A stretch of DNA of 13,905 bases from Synergistaceae bacterium (GCA_017475805.1 JAFVEW010000192.1:1-13905), one strand, 5' to 3'. Counted from the stretch's first letter, positions 1 through 7,928 are shown. The notes: a model not told the origin generated them from the sequence alone. Numbers and translations are program-made.

Positions 1-49
1 CGACGCTACGTTAAGTAACGGCGTTATCTATAAAACAAAACCAACCTAA
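1..49 (+). CDS. C-terminal tail of an upstream gene (partial)
   Basis: The second frame is open from the window edge and ends at a TAA at 47-49, giving about 15 residues ending in KTKPT. The other two forward frames close earlier, within about 20 bases. A strong hairpin terminator begins 9 bases after this stop, which is where the end of a gene would be expected. The peptide is too short to assign to a family. It could be chance open frame; the support is mainly the terminator placement. Confidence 0.45.
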   Translation, partial: DATLSNGVIYKTKPT

Positions 50-57
50 TGAAGAAA

Positions 58-96
58 TTCCCTGTCTCGCGGCATGAGGCAGGGAGTTTTCTTTTT
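58..96 (+). terminator. Rho-independent terminator of the upstream gene
   Basis: A stem of about 11 pairs, including G-T wobbles, forms between 59-69 (core CCCTG) and 75-85 (core CAGGG). The loop is about 5 bases, followed by TTTTCTTTTT at 87-96. This is a standard intrinsic terminator and separates the upstream gene from the FIST/HD-GYP gene. Confidence 0.8.
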
Positions 97-99
97 AGT

Positions 100-127
100 G
101 AGGAGTTAGGGGTGAGGAATGAGGAGT
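100..127 (+). repeat. Heptanucleotide repeat tract 1 (4 units)
   Basis: Four consecutive 7-mers read GAGGAGT, TAGGGGT, GAGGAAT, GAGGAGT, fitting [TG]AGG[AG][AG]T. The tract lies just after the terminator at 58-96 and 115 bases before the next start codon. Three further tracts of the same unit occur at 4251-4271, 5673-5700 and 12000-12020, all reading in the same direction. Confidence 0.8.
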
Positions 128-242
128 TGAAAAAAATCTTTGTTCGGGTCAACTTTTCTTAAAAAATTGGCGAAAAATTTTCAAAATTCGAGTAAAATAT
201 ATCTCACCGATAGGCAAAAGAAAACGAAAGGAAGATTTTAAT

Positions 243-2156
243 ATGTGGCAGAAGAACCACACCTTTAATACTTTAGAGCAGGCACTCTCAGGGCTGAAAA
301 TCATTGAAAGCGAGCTTAATATAATCCCTCATAAAGACGCAATGCTCTTAATTTTTGCCGACGGAGTAAAACAGGAGCAGATGAAAAAGCTCATTGCAGC
401 CCTCAATGAAAGATTGCCGGACGTTAAACGCGCAGGCTCTTCAGGTTTCATGAACATGATGATTAGGGAGTCGGGCATTCACATGAATTTGATTTTGGCG
501 GACGAGCCTTGTTTCTTTCCTGTTCAATTTTCTTGCGAGCCCGGCGAAGAGGGAGCTGTATTCAGGAAATTTTTAGCAGAAGCCGAGAAAATTCCCAATA
601 TAAAAGCCGTAGCTCTTTATTATGCAAATTCCTTAATCGACGCTTCGAGCGTAATAAAAAATATTTCGCTGAAACTAAAAGACGTTAATATCTTCGGCAC
701 GATGGCAAAATTAGGGAAGATTTTTTCCGACGCCGTATCTTACGATGATACTTCTTATGCTATAGGCGAAGATGTTTTGATGAGCGGCTTTTCGTTCATG
801 ATATTCGCTGGCGAAAACCTGCAGGTCTACATGGATTATATTTTAGGCTGGAAAGCAATCGGCAAGGAAATGGAGATCGCCCTTTCCGATAAAAAAGTCG
901 TCGGCGAGAGCTGCGTCACAAAAATCGAAAACAGACCCGCTATTGAAATCTATCAAAAATATTTAGGCGTCGAATGGAACGAAAATTTTATAATGAACGT
1001 CTGCGAATTTCCTTTAATGGTCAGCGACGGAGACGTTGATGTCTGCATGATACCGTTGACAAAAAATAATGACGGCGAACTATTTTTCTTGAGAAAACTC
1101 AGCGAAAATGAAACTATTAGATTTTCTTACGCTACTCACGAAGAAGTTTTGACTGCAACCAAAGAAGGCAGCGAACGAATGAAACAGTTTGGAGCTGAAG
1201 CTGTAATCTTGACGCGCTGCGGGAACAGAGTCGTATTTTTCGGCGAACGTTCTTACTTAGAATATGATTTTTATAAAAAAATAAATCCAGAGCTTTCTAT
1301 AGCTTACGGCCATTGCGAAATCTCATGTCTTAACGGCAAAGGCGGAATTTTGAACAGTGCTTTAGTCGCGGTCGGCTTCAAAGAATGTAAAAATTCACAG
1401 GACGCAGATCGAAATTTTGTAGTTGACTCGCGCCAATATAGAGCGTCTGATTCCGAAGGCATAATTCCTCTGCCTTATAGAATTTCTCATTTCTTCAGCA
1501 TAATGACCGACGAGCTTTTACATTTTCAGCATCATCTTGAGGAAGAAGTTGAAATTAAAACGCGCGAGAATGAATCTCTATCTTTCCATGTTGTTTTGAC
1601 TTTAGCCGACGCTATTGACGCTAAAGACCGCTATACTAACGGACATTCAAGGCGCGTAGCGACCTATTCAAAGGAAATTGCTAAACGTGCGGGCTATTCT
1701 ATGGAAAAGCAGGACGAAATTTATATGATGGGTCTGCTTCATGACGTTGGAAAAATCGGGATCCCTGACGCAGTTATTAACAAGCCCGGACGCTTGACGG
1801 ACGAAGAATTTGAAAGAATAAAACTTCACCCTACGGTCGGTGCTCATATTCTCAGCAATATCAAAGAAATGCCGAAGCTCGCTATCGGTGCACATTGGCA
1901 TCATGAAAGATTTGACGGACGCGGCTATCCTGACGGTTTGAAAGGCTATGACATTCCTGAAGAAGCTCGCATTATTGCTGTATCAGACGCTTACGACGCC
2001 ATGACAAGCAACAGAAGCTATAGAAGCATGATGCCTCAGGAAAAAGTCCGCTATGAAATTGAACACGGCAGCGGCTTTCAGTTCGATCCTAATTTTGCGT
2101 CGATAATGCTGAGTATGATTGACGATGATAAAAATTATGAAATGAAAGAAAAATAA
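243..2156 (+). CDS. FIST sensor domain protein with HD-GYP c-di-GMP phosphodiesterase
   Basis: A 637-residue cytoplasmic protein with no signal peptide or membrane segment. Residues about 30-245 fit FIST_N and about 250-385 fit FIST_C, a module thought to sense small ligands such as amino acids. A helical linker (about 415-450) leads to a complete HD-GYP domain (about 450-625). Visible HD-GYP residues are H468, H500-D501, GKIGIP at 503-508, HHERFDGRGYP at 553-563 and D582 in SDAYDAMTS. All metal-binding positions I know for active HD-GYP enzymes look present, so it should hydrolyse cyclic di-GMP. The start is supported by AAAGGAAG at about 227-234, 8 bases before ATG. It appears to be transcribed alone, with heptad repeats upstream and a terminator directly downstream. 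The ligand sensed by FIST is unknown. Domain assignment is confident; catalytic activity is inferred from intact motifs. Confidence 0.9.
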   Translation: MWQKNHTFNTLEQALSGLKIIESELNIIPHKDAMLLIFADGVKQEQMKKLIAALNERLPDVKRAGSSGFMNMMIRESGIHMNLILADEPCFFPVQFSCEPGEEGAVFRKFLAEAEKIPNIKAVALYYANSLIDASSVIKNISLKLKDVNIFGTMAKLGKIFSDAVSYDDTSYAIGEDVLMSGFSFMIFAGENLQVYMDYILGWKAIGKEMEIALSDKKVVGESCVTKIENRPAIEIYQKYLGVEWNENFIMNVCEFPLMVSDGDVDVCMIPLTKNNDGELFFLRKLSENETIRFSYATHEEVLTATKEGSERMKQFGAEAVILTRCGNRVVFFGERSYLEYDFYKKINPELSIAYGHCEISCLNGKGGILNSALVAVGFKECKNSQDADRNFVVDSRQYRASDSEGIIPLPYRISHFFSIMTDELLHFQHHLEEEVEIKTRENESLSFHVVLTLADAIDAKDRYTNGHSRRVATYSKEIAKRAGYSMEKQDEIYMMGLLHDVGKIGIPDAVINKPGRLTDEEFERIKLHPTVGAHILSNIKEMPKLAIGAHWHHERFDGRGYPDGLKGYDIPEEARIIAVSDAYDAMTSNRSYRSMMPQEKVRYEIEHGSGFQFDPNFASIMLSMIDDDKNYEMKEK

Positions 2157-2163
2157 AATAAAA

Positions 2164-2197
2164 AATCCCCATCGCCAAAACGGAGGGGATTAATTTT
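2164..2197. terminator. Bidirectional terminator between convergent genes
   Basis: A perfect 7-bp stem pairs AATCCCC (2164-2170) with GGGGATT (2185-2191) across a 14-base loop. It is followed by AATTTTTT on the plus strand and preceded by A-rich sequence that gives a U tract on the minus strand. It sits between the stop of the HD-GYP gene and the stop of the TRAP permease gene, so it probably ends both transcripts. Confidence 0.8.
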
Positions 2198-2204
2198 TTG
2201 TATC

Positions 2205-4217
2205 TTATTTATGTTTCGACGAAATAAAATAAACCGCGATTAAAATCACAAGTCCTGCCGCTGTCGTTGCAGGCCATACTGTTAAGCAAAGCACACCTGA
2301 TACTGCAAGCAAAACTCTCATAAAGATATTAAGACTCGTCTTCAAATATCCCATCCACATTCCTGCAAACGCAAACACCGCGCCGATACCGCTGATTAAT
2401 GCCCAGCCTATTTGAGCCCAAGAGCTTTGCATTAAAAGCCCGGGATCATAGCAGAAAGCAAAAGGAACAACGTAAGCTAAAAATCCAAGCTGCATTGCCT
2501 GAAATCCTGTTTTATTAGGGTTTGAGTCGGCTATCGAGCTTGCTGCATAAGCTGCTAAGGCTACGGGCGGCGTTATGTTCGAGATTATTGCGTAATAGAA
2601 CACGAACATATGAGCTGCTATCGGCGGGAAACCTAACTTAACTAAAATCGGTGCTCCAAGCGCGGCGGCTAAGATATAAGCTCCCGTTGTCGGAAGTCCC
2701 ATTCCCAAGAGAGTCGCTATTAGCATGACTAAAATTAAAGCTAATAACGGCATATTGCCAGCGAATGAAATTACAAAGCCGACTAATTTTCCGCCAATTC
2801 CTGTTAAAGAAACCGCGCCTAAAACTATTCCGGCCGTAGCACAAGCGACGCAGACTAACGGAATACCATGCGCGCCCTGTTCGATAGCGTCAATAAATTC
2901 CCGTGTATTCATTCCCGGATTAAACATTGAAGCTATTAACATGTAAGCTCCGACGATTAAGAACTGAACGCCGGGCTTGACGCCGTTCGCAATCTCAGGC
3001 TTAAGCGTGAATAAAATTCCAAGAGCAAGCGATATTAACGCGACGATGCAGGCGATGACTTTTTGACTTTTTGTCGTTTCAGGTTTGAAGTTAAAGAACG
3101 ACACAAGCCAAGCAAGACCGATTCCAAGCAAAGCCGCTCTCATGGGCGTGTAGCCGATTAATAAAAATACTATTAAGCCTACTATCGGCGCAATCATGTA
3201 GAACTTGCTTAAAACTTCATGCTTTGAGGGCAAATCTTCAGGGTTGAGTCCCTTTAATCCTGTTTTCAATGCCCGAAGCCTTACCATTAAGAATAAAGCT
3301 CCGTAGTAAAGCAAAGCCGGGAAAATCGCCGCGATCATTATTTCACGATATTGCAAGCCTAAGAATGAGGCCATTAAAAAAGCTCCTGCTCCCATAATAG
3401 GCGGCATTATTTGGCCTCCAGAGCTTGCGACGGCCTCGACTGCTCCAGCAAAATAAGGTTCATAGCCGATCTTCTTCATTAAGGGGATAGTAAAAGTTCC
3501 TGTTCCGTAAACGTTAGCAACTGCAGAGCCGCTGATTGAGCCGAATAAGCACGAACTTAACACAGCAATCTGAGCAGGACCGCCCGGTGTTGTTCCCGTG
3601 AAAGCCTGAGCAACGCTCATGAACCAGTCGCCCGCGCCGCTTTTCTCAAGGAACGCCCCGAAGATTAAAAATATCATTACGTAAGTCGCAGAGACTCCTA
3701 GAGGCGATGAGAAAATTCCCTCATCCGTCAGATATAACTGTTCGATAATTTCAGGGAACGAAAACGGAAATCCCTGTAATAATCCCGGAAGTTTATAGCC
3801 GTAAAGCATATAAGCCGCGAATAAAGCCGCGATTAATGACAATGGCAAGCCTACGATTCTCCTTGTTCCTTCGAGCAATAAAACTACAAGCAAAATTCCT
3901 AAAACAAACTGCGCTGTCGTAAGCGGGTCAATCTGTTGTATTCTTTCAGTAATTGCCGTGTAATTTATCATCGAGTAGACTCCCGGAGCAGCCGCGATAA
4001 TTGCCAAAATCCAATCGTAAATAGGCACGCGGTCTTTAGGAGATTTTTTCGTCATCGGGAACAAAATAAAAGCTAACGGAAGCACGAAGGCCAAGTGAAT
4101 CGAACGTTGAAGATAAGCCTCATAATTTCCTGCGCTTGCGGTGAACAGGTGAAAAACTCCCATAGCAAGCACGTAAAGATAAACTAAAGTTTTTGAAAAG
4201 CCTGATAACTTTCTCAT
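2205..4217 (-). CDS. TRAP transporter fused (4TM/12TM) permease, TAXI type
   Basis: A 670-residue polytopic membrane protein in which the small DctQ-like and large DctM-like subunits are joined, the usual form in TAXI-type TRAP systems. Such permeases import organic solutes, typically small carboxylates, using an ion gradient and a periplasmic binding protein. The N-terminal quarter (about 1-140) holds the DctQ-like helices. The DctM part shows the family's conserved stretches: GSISGSAVANVYGTG (226-240), SSGGQIMPPIMGAGAF (265-280), GMGLPTTGAY (505-514) and NITPPVALAAYAAS (547-560). Extra C-terminal helices follow to residue 665. Length is normal for fused TAXI permeases. The gene lies 76 bases after the binding-protein gene on the same strand, with heptad repeats in the gap, and is last before the terminator at 2164-2197. 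No strong Shine-Dalgarno is seen, so translation may depend on the upstream gene. Substrate cannot be told from sequence. Confidence 0.93.
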   Translation of the reverse strand: MRKLSGFSKTLVYLYVLAMGVFHLFTASAGNYEAYLQRSIHLAFVLPLAFILFPMTKKSPKDRVPIYDWILAIIAAAPGVYSMINYTAITERIQQIDPLTTAQFVLGILLVVLLLEGTRRIVGLPLSLIAALFAAYMLYGYKLPGLLQGFPFSFPEIIEQLYLTDEGIFSSPLGVSATYVMIFLIFGAFLEKSGAGDWFMSVAQAFTGTTPGGPAQIAVLSSCLFGSISGSAVANVYGTGTFTIPLMKKIGYEPYFAGAVEAVASSGGQIMPPIMGAGAFLMASFLGLQYREIMIAAIFPALLYYGALFLMVRLRALKTGLKGLNPEDLPSKHEVLSKFYMIAPIVGLIVFLLIGYTPMRAALLGIGLAWLVSFFNFKPETTKSQKVIACIVALISLALGILFTLKPEIANGVKPGVQFLIVGAYMLIASMFNPGMNTREFIDAIEQGAHGIPLVCVACATAGIVLGAVSLTGIGGKLVGFVISFAGNMPLLALILVMLIATLLGMGLPTTGAYILAAALGAPILVKLGFPPIAAHMFVFYYAIISNITPPVALAAYAASSIADSNPNKTGFQAMQLGFLAYVVPFAFCYDPGLLMQSSWAQIGWALISGIGAVFAFAGMWMGYLKTSLNIFMRVLLAVSGVLCLTVWPATTAAGLVILIAVYFISSKHK

Positions 4218-4250
4218 TTATTTGCTCAGCTCTTTTCTTTAATTTTTAAT

Positions 4251-4271
4251 GAGGAATTAGGAGTGAGGAGT
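4251..4271 (+). repeat. Heptanucleotide repeat tract 2 (3 units)
   Basis: Three consecutive 7-mers read GAGGAAT, TAGGAGT, GAGGAGT. They lie in the 76-base gap between the TRAP binding-protein gene and the permease gene. The operon is on the minus strand, so its transcript carries the complementary pyrimidine-rich form. Confidence 0.8.
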
Positions 4272-4293
4272 CAGAAATGAATTTTTCTATTTT

Positions 4294-5307
4294 CTACTTG
4301 CCGGTAAGTTCTTTCCAGAATTTAATCGAGCCTTCGTGAGCTGGAATCTTTTCGGGCAAAGCTATTTCAGGTACAAGCTCGTCCATATCACGGACAGCTG
4401 CGACTAAATCAGCTTTATGTTCCCATATTGCTTTGTTAAGTTCGTAGACCAAACTTTCGGGTAAATCTTTGCGGATAACGACGCATGTGTAATCGCCGAC
4501 GACTTTAACAGGCTCTGCGCCTTCGGGAACTGATTTATAAATGCCGGGATCGATTGTGAGTGTAACTGTTCCGTAAGCGTCTGAAAGTTTATCGAGAGCT
4601 TCTTGGCCGACGGGCAATAAAACAACGTCAACTTGGCTTTCAATGTTCATGACTGTTGAAGCAATTTTGCCGATCGAGAAAGCAAAGCAGTCAAGGTGAT
4701 TATCAGCTAACAAGTCCGCGCCGCCGTCATAAGAAGCATATTCGACGCTGCCGCCCCAGTCCTGGAAAGTATGTTTGTAATCAAAGCCGTAGCCTTTCTC
4801 GAATAATGCTTTGACTATAAACTCGCTGCTTGTGCCGGGCTTAAGGGTTGCAAAACGCATAGCTAATTTTTTGTTGATTATGTCCTCGACGGATTTAATA
4901 TTGTTTTTCTCCGCGAAGTCTTTACGCATAATAAAATAAGTATATTGAGTGTAAAGGTTCGCCATGATAACGGCGTTATCAACTGTACGGCCTTTGAAGT
5001 CAGCTTCGCCCTTGAGAGCCGCGCCGAGCAATGACGCAACAGAGAAGCCTAAATCGCCGCGTTTTGCGTGAGCGTTCAGAATGTTTGAAACTCCGCCGCC
5101 CGACGAGCTTGTTGTCTGCGGGAGGCCGTTACCTGTCCACATTTCTGATAAAGCTGTTCCGAGTGCGAACCAGTTTCCGCCGGGAGGTCCTGCCATGAAA
5201 CGAAGCTGTGAGGGCCAGCCTGTTTTGTCAACGTCAGCGTGAGCTGCGACGGCAAACATCAACACCGCTATGATTAACAGTGCTTTGAAAGTGCGTGAAA
5301 ATTTCAT
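4294..5307 (-). CDS. TAXI-family TRAP transporter solute-binding protein
   Basis: A 337-residue periplasmic binding protein. A Sec signal peptide (K-rich start, hydrophobic core 9-21) probably ends at AHA (22-24). The mature protein opens with the TAXI-type segment GPPGGNWFALGTALSEMW (40-57), then a Ser/Gly-rich ligand-loop region TTSSSGGGVSNI (65-76) and GDLGF at 84-88. It ends with the family-like tail IPAHEGSIKFWKEL (321-334). It captures the solute and delivers it to the fused permease encoded just downstream. The reading frame extends 9 bases further to a GTG at 5314-5316. That GTG is part of the Shine-Dalgarno AGGAGTG, so the ATG at 5305-5307 is chosen, 8 bases from AGGAG. Members of this family bind various organic anions and amino acids; the ligand here is unknown. 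Confidence 0.92.
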   Translation of the reverse strand: MKFSRTFKALLIIAVLMFAVAAHADVDKTGWPSQLRFMAGPPGGNWFALGTALSEMWTGNGLPQTTSSSGGGVSNILNAHAKRGDLGFSVASLLGAALKGEADFKGRTVDNAVIMANLYTQYTYFIMRKDFAEKNNIKSVEDIINKKLAMRFATLKPGTSSEFIVKALFEKGYGFDYKHTFQDWGGSVEYASYDGGADLLADNHLDCFAFSIGKIASTVMNIESQVDVVLLPVGQEALDKLSDAYGTVTLTIDPGIYKSVPEGAEPVKVVGDYTCVVIRKDLPESLVYELNKAIWEHKADLVAAVRDMDELVPEIALPEKIPAHEGSIKFWKELTGK

Positions 5308-5315
5308 GAAAATCA

Positions 5316-5320
5316 CTCCT
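5316..5320 (-). promoter_or_regulatory. Ribosome binding site that fixes the TAXI protein start
   Basis: AGGAG on the minus strand lies 8 bases before the ATG at 5305-5307. The upstream in-frame GTG overlaps this site and would therefore have no ribosome binding site of its own. Confidence 0.8.
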
Positions 5321-5420
5321 AATATATTAAAAATAATGTAAAATAATTTTATCCAATTTCAGAAAACTGTAAATAAGTTAATTTTTTTATTTCAAAAATA
5401 GCGATATTTACTTAGAGCCA

Positions 5421-5450
5421 TTTTCAATGCAATAAGCAATCTTTTAATAT
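5421..5450 (+). promoter_or_regulatory. Weak candidate promoter for the small membrane protein gene
   Basis: TTTTCA (5421-5426) and TAATAT (5445-5450) are separated by 18 bases in the AT-rich region between the TRAP operon and the 5465 gene. If used, the mRNA would start only a few bases before the ATG. That would fit the lack of any Shine-Dalgarno there. In such AT-rich sequence, -10-like hexamers are common by chance, so this is tentative. Confidence 0.25.
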
Positions 5451-5464
5451 AAAATATAAAAATC

Positions 5465-5689
5465 ATGAAAAAATTTGATTTCAAAAATTTGCGCGATGTT
5501 TTTTTATTCGGGAAAGTTTTATCGGCAGGTCTTTTGATTGCGGGCTATGCGTTTTTGAGCGTGTGGTGCGCGAATTGGCTTGACGAAAACGGCTGGCCTT
5601 TGTTAATTTCGCTCTTGGCAATTCCACTAATAACGGGCTTGGGCGTGTGGCAGGCGTGGCGATTTATTAAGTTAGGAATTAGGAGTTAG
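5465..5689 (+). CDS. Small two-helix membrane protein, possibly AtpZ/AtpI-like
   Basis: A 74-residue protein with two hydrophobic segments (about 15-34 and 45-63). Between them is a short charged turn, CANWLDENGWP (35-45), and a basic end, WRFIKLG. This helix-turn-helix layout, with a WLD turn, resembles the small AtpZ/AtpI-like proteins often found near ATP synthase genes, but no ATP synthase gene is visible here, so the resemblance is only suggestive. No Shine-Dalgarno is seen before the ATG; the mRNA could be nearly leaderless. The last few residues (LGIRS) and the TAG stop are written by the heptad repeat tract at 5673-5700. That suggests the repeat inserted into or expanded at the gene's end and may have shortened or replaced its native C-terminus. 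It precedes the GGDEF/EAL gene by 40 bases on the same strand. Confidence 0.6.
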   Translation: MKKFDFKNLRDVFLFGKVLSAGLLIAGYAFLSVWCANWLDENGWPLLISLLAIPLITGLGVWQAWRFIKLGIRS

Positions 5690-5700
5690 GAGTTAGGAAG
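5673..5700 (+). repeat. Heptanucleotide repeat tract 3 (4 units), overlapping a gene end
   Basis: Four consecutive 7-mers read TAGGAAT, TAGGAGT, TAGGAGT, TAGGAAG. The first three bases of the third unit (5687-5689) are the TAG stop of the small membrane protein gene. The tract ends 29 bases before the TTG start of the next gene. Confidence 0.85.
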
Positions 5701-5714
5701 TAAAAAGAATTATT

Positions 5715-5720
5715 AGGGGG
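5715..5720 (+). promoter_or_regulatory. Ribosome binding site for a TTG start
   Basis: AGGGGG lies 9 bases before TTG at 5730-5732. An in-frame TAA at 5724-5726 rules out any earlier start, and the next in-frame ATG lies well inside the sensor domain. The TTG is therefore the only start that keeps the signal peptide. Confidence 0.65.
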
Positions 5721-5729
5721 CGTTAAACA

Positions 5730-7928
5730 TTGAGGAAAGAAAAACGATTATTAATATTACTGTTTTGCGTTATATTGTTTTCTAATGTCGTACTAACGCC
5801 AGCCGATTCTGCTTCAGAAGTTTTAACGGTAGGCGTACCTGCAAACCGTTGCCCTATTTTTTATAAAGACTCTGACACTGACGAAATAGCCGGTATCGGT
5901 GTCGATCTTATACTTTCAGCCGCAAAAGAGGCTGGATATTCCGTAAAATTCAAAGCCATTGAAGAGAAAACTCTGAAAGATGCCTTAGATAATGCCGCTT
6001 ACGATGTCATTATGCCTTTTGGTAGTCCAATAACAAGTTCTTCAGGCAGGCGCAGCATAGTCTCAGAAAATCTTATTCAGACTCCTTTTACTCTTGTTAC
6101 TGAAGGCCGTCGAGAAATGCCGCCTCTACAGGAAATTCGAGTCGGAATGTTACGTTCTCTCGGAGGTGCAGCAGAGACAGTCCGTCAGCTTTTTCCGGGA
6201 ATAAAGTTAAATTTATTTGAAACAATGGCCGACAGTGTTAAGGCTCTACGCGCCGGAGAAGTTGATGCTTTGCTTCATAATTCATATGTTTGGAGCTATG
6301 TTTTGCAGAAACTCTCTTATTCAGACTTAGCAGTCCAGCCTTCAGCTATGTTTTCTATGGATTTCCGGGCAGGAACTTTGGACACTCCGAAGGGACGAGC
6401 GATTATTGAACGTTTGAATGGCGGAATTTCTAAACTCACTGATACTCACCGTCAAGCCATAATTTTAGATTACACTACGCGGCGGCTTTACCGTTATGAT
6501 TTTTCCGATTATCTTTATCAGTACGGGCTTATATTGCTTTTATCATTGTCGCTTTTCGTTTCTTTAATATTTATTGCAGTCATGAAAATGCGCACTATCC
6601 GTCAAGAACAAGAAGAAAAAATGCGGCAGTTAATCGACTATGACCTTTTAACAGGTACGCTCAGCATGAACGGTTTTCGCAAGCGTGTTGAAAAACTTTT
6701 GAAAGCTCACCCTAATACTCCTTATTTTCTTTCTTACAATAATATTAGAGATTTCAAATATATAAATGAAAGTCTTGGCAGAACGTCAGGGAACGAAATT
6801 TTGAAGTTCTGGGCAAATAAAATCTCTGAGACTTTGACAGACGAGGAAGCCGTAGGAAGAATTGAAGCTGATCATTTTGCTGTCCTTCGACGTATCGACG
6901 GCGATGAAAAATTGCTCAATAATGACAAGCGTATATTAGAGCCTTTGCAAAACTTTTTTATAGATCAGGGCAAAGAAAACAGAATTCATGTAAGCAGCGG
7001 TATTTATGTCTTGACGCCGGAAAATTATCAAAAAATCGACGTAGACTTTATGCTGGATTTAGCGCGAGTTGCTGAAAAAAATGCACGCTCCGATCATAAA
7101 ATTAATTACGCAATTTATAATCCCGAACAATGGGAAAAGGAAAAACGTATCGCTAATGTTGTTAATTATTTACCTAAGGCTCTAAAGTCAGGAGATATTC
7201 AGGTATGGTATCAGCCGCAGGTGGATTATAAAACAGGAAAAATTACAGGAGCAGAGGCTCTTTGTCGCTGGGATCATACAAAACTTGGCTGGCTTCAGCC
7301 TGCTATCTTTATTTCGACGCTTGAAGAAACAGGTTTAATTTTTGATTTAGATTCTTACGTTTGGAACTCTGTATGCCGCGACCTTCAAAGGTGGAACGAA
7401 CTCGGTTTGCATCAATCTATATCGGTGAACGTCTCCCGCTGTGATATTCGTGAAGACAGAGACATTCCCGCATATTTTAATAAACTTGTAAAGACGTACG
7501 GACTGTCTCCTGATCAGCTTAGAATCGAAATAACTGAAACTGCATACGCCGAAAATCCCGATATTTTAATAAGCACTACAGAAAAACTTAGAAAGTTAGG
7601 CTTTCAAGTTGAAATGGACGACTTTGGAAGCGGCTATTCTTCTCTGCATATGCTTAAAGAAGTGCCGGTGGATCGAATTAAACTTGATCTTCATTTTTTG
7701 ACTAATTCAGGTTCTTCAGAAAAAGGCCGAATAATTGTAAGCTATATGATTCAGATGGTGCGTTCTTTAGGAATGAAGCTTATATCTGAGGGCGTAGAAA
7801 CCGATGAGCAAGTTCGTTTTCTTCAAAGTCAGGGCAGTTCAGAAATGCAGGGTTTTTATTTTTATAAGCCTATGCCGGCAAAAGATTTTGAGAACTTAAA
7901 AGAAAAAATCTATAGTTGCAACAATTAA
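5730..7928 (+). CDS. Periplasmic solute-sensor, degenerate GGDEF and EAL phosphodiesterase
   Basis: A 732-residue inner-membrane signalling protein. An N-terminal hydrophobic signal or anchor (7-22) is followed by a periplasmic SBP_bac_3-like amino-acid-binding fold (about 31-250), one membrane helix (about 264-285) and a short linker. A GGDEF domain (about 300-465) and a C-terminal EAL domain (about 475-725) follow. The GGDEF signature reads EADHF (379-383), so cyclase activity is unlikely, and no RxxD inhibitory site is seen just before it. The EAL domain is intact: EAL at 509-511, N567, E600, D630-D631, K651, E687 and Q707. It should hydrolyse c-di-GMP to pGpG. The likely role is to lower c-di-GMP in response to an external amino acid or similar solute. 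The start is a TTG with AGGGGG 9 bases upstream. A terminator lies at 8052-8084. Confidence 0.9.
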   Translation: MRKEKRLLILLFCVILFSNVVLTPADSASEVLTVGVPANRCPIFYKDSDTDEIAGIGVDLILSAAKEAGYSVKFKAIEEKTLKDALDNAAYDVIMPFGSPITSSSGRRSIVSENLIQTPFTLVTEGRREMPPLQEIRVGMLRSLGGAAETVRQLFPGIKLNLFETMADSVKALRAGEVDALLHNSYVWSYVLQKLSYSDLAVQPSAMFSMDFRAGTLDTPKGRAIIERLNGGISKLTDTHRQAIILDYTTRRLYRYDFSDYLYQYGLILLLSLSLFVSLIFIAVMKMRTIRQEQEEKMRQLIDYDLLTGTLSMNGFRKRVEKLLKAHPNTPYFLSYNNIRDFKYINESLGRTSGNEILKFWANKISETLTDEEAVGRIEADHFAVLRRIDGDEKLLNNDKRILEPLQNFFIDQGKENRIHVSSGIYVLTPENYQKIDVDFMLDLARVAEKNARSDHKINYAIYNPEQWEKEKRIANVVNYLPKALKSGDIQVWYQPQVDYKTGKITGAEALCRWDHTKLGWLQPAIFISTLEETGLIFDLDSYVWNSVCRDLQRWNELGLHQSISVNVSRCDIREDRDIPAYFNKLVKTYGLSPDQLRIEITETAYAENPDILISTTEKLRKLGFQVEMDDFGSGYSSLHMLKEVPVDRIKLDLHFLTNSGSSEKGRIIVSYMIQMVRSLGMKLISEGVETDEQVRFLQSQGSSEMQGFYFYKPMPAKDFENLKEKIYSCNN

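Noticed and set aside
100..127. Heptamer tracts as CRISPR repeats
   Set aside because: The units are 7 bases, directly adjacent and without spacers.
165..212. Promoter for the FIST/HD-GYP gene (TTGGCG with TAAAAT, or a flagellar-sigma type site ending CCGATA)
   Set aside because: The TTGGCG to TAAAAT spacing is about 20 bases, and no TAAA is correctly placed 15 bases before CCGATA. A promoter must exist, but I cannot place it.
1668..1904. Minus-strand open frame of 78 codons within the HD-GYP gene, and similar ones inside the permease, binding protein, reductase and 8103-9022 genes
   Set aside because: They lie within strongly supported genes in other frames, have no ribosome sites and no recognisable protein features.
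5308..5316. GTG start for the TAXI binding protein, giving MIFMKFS...
   Set aside because: The GTG is part of the Shine-Dalgarno AGGAGTG that serves the ATG at 5305-5307.
5321..5400. Minus-strand promoter for the TRAP operon (TTGAAA or TTGGAT followed by AT-rich hexamers)
   Set aside because: Several weak combinations are possible in very AT-rich DNA and none has both good hexamers and good spacing.
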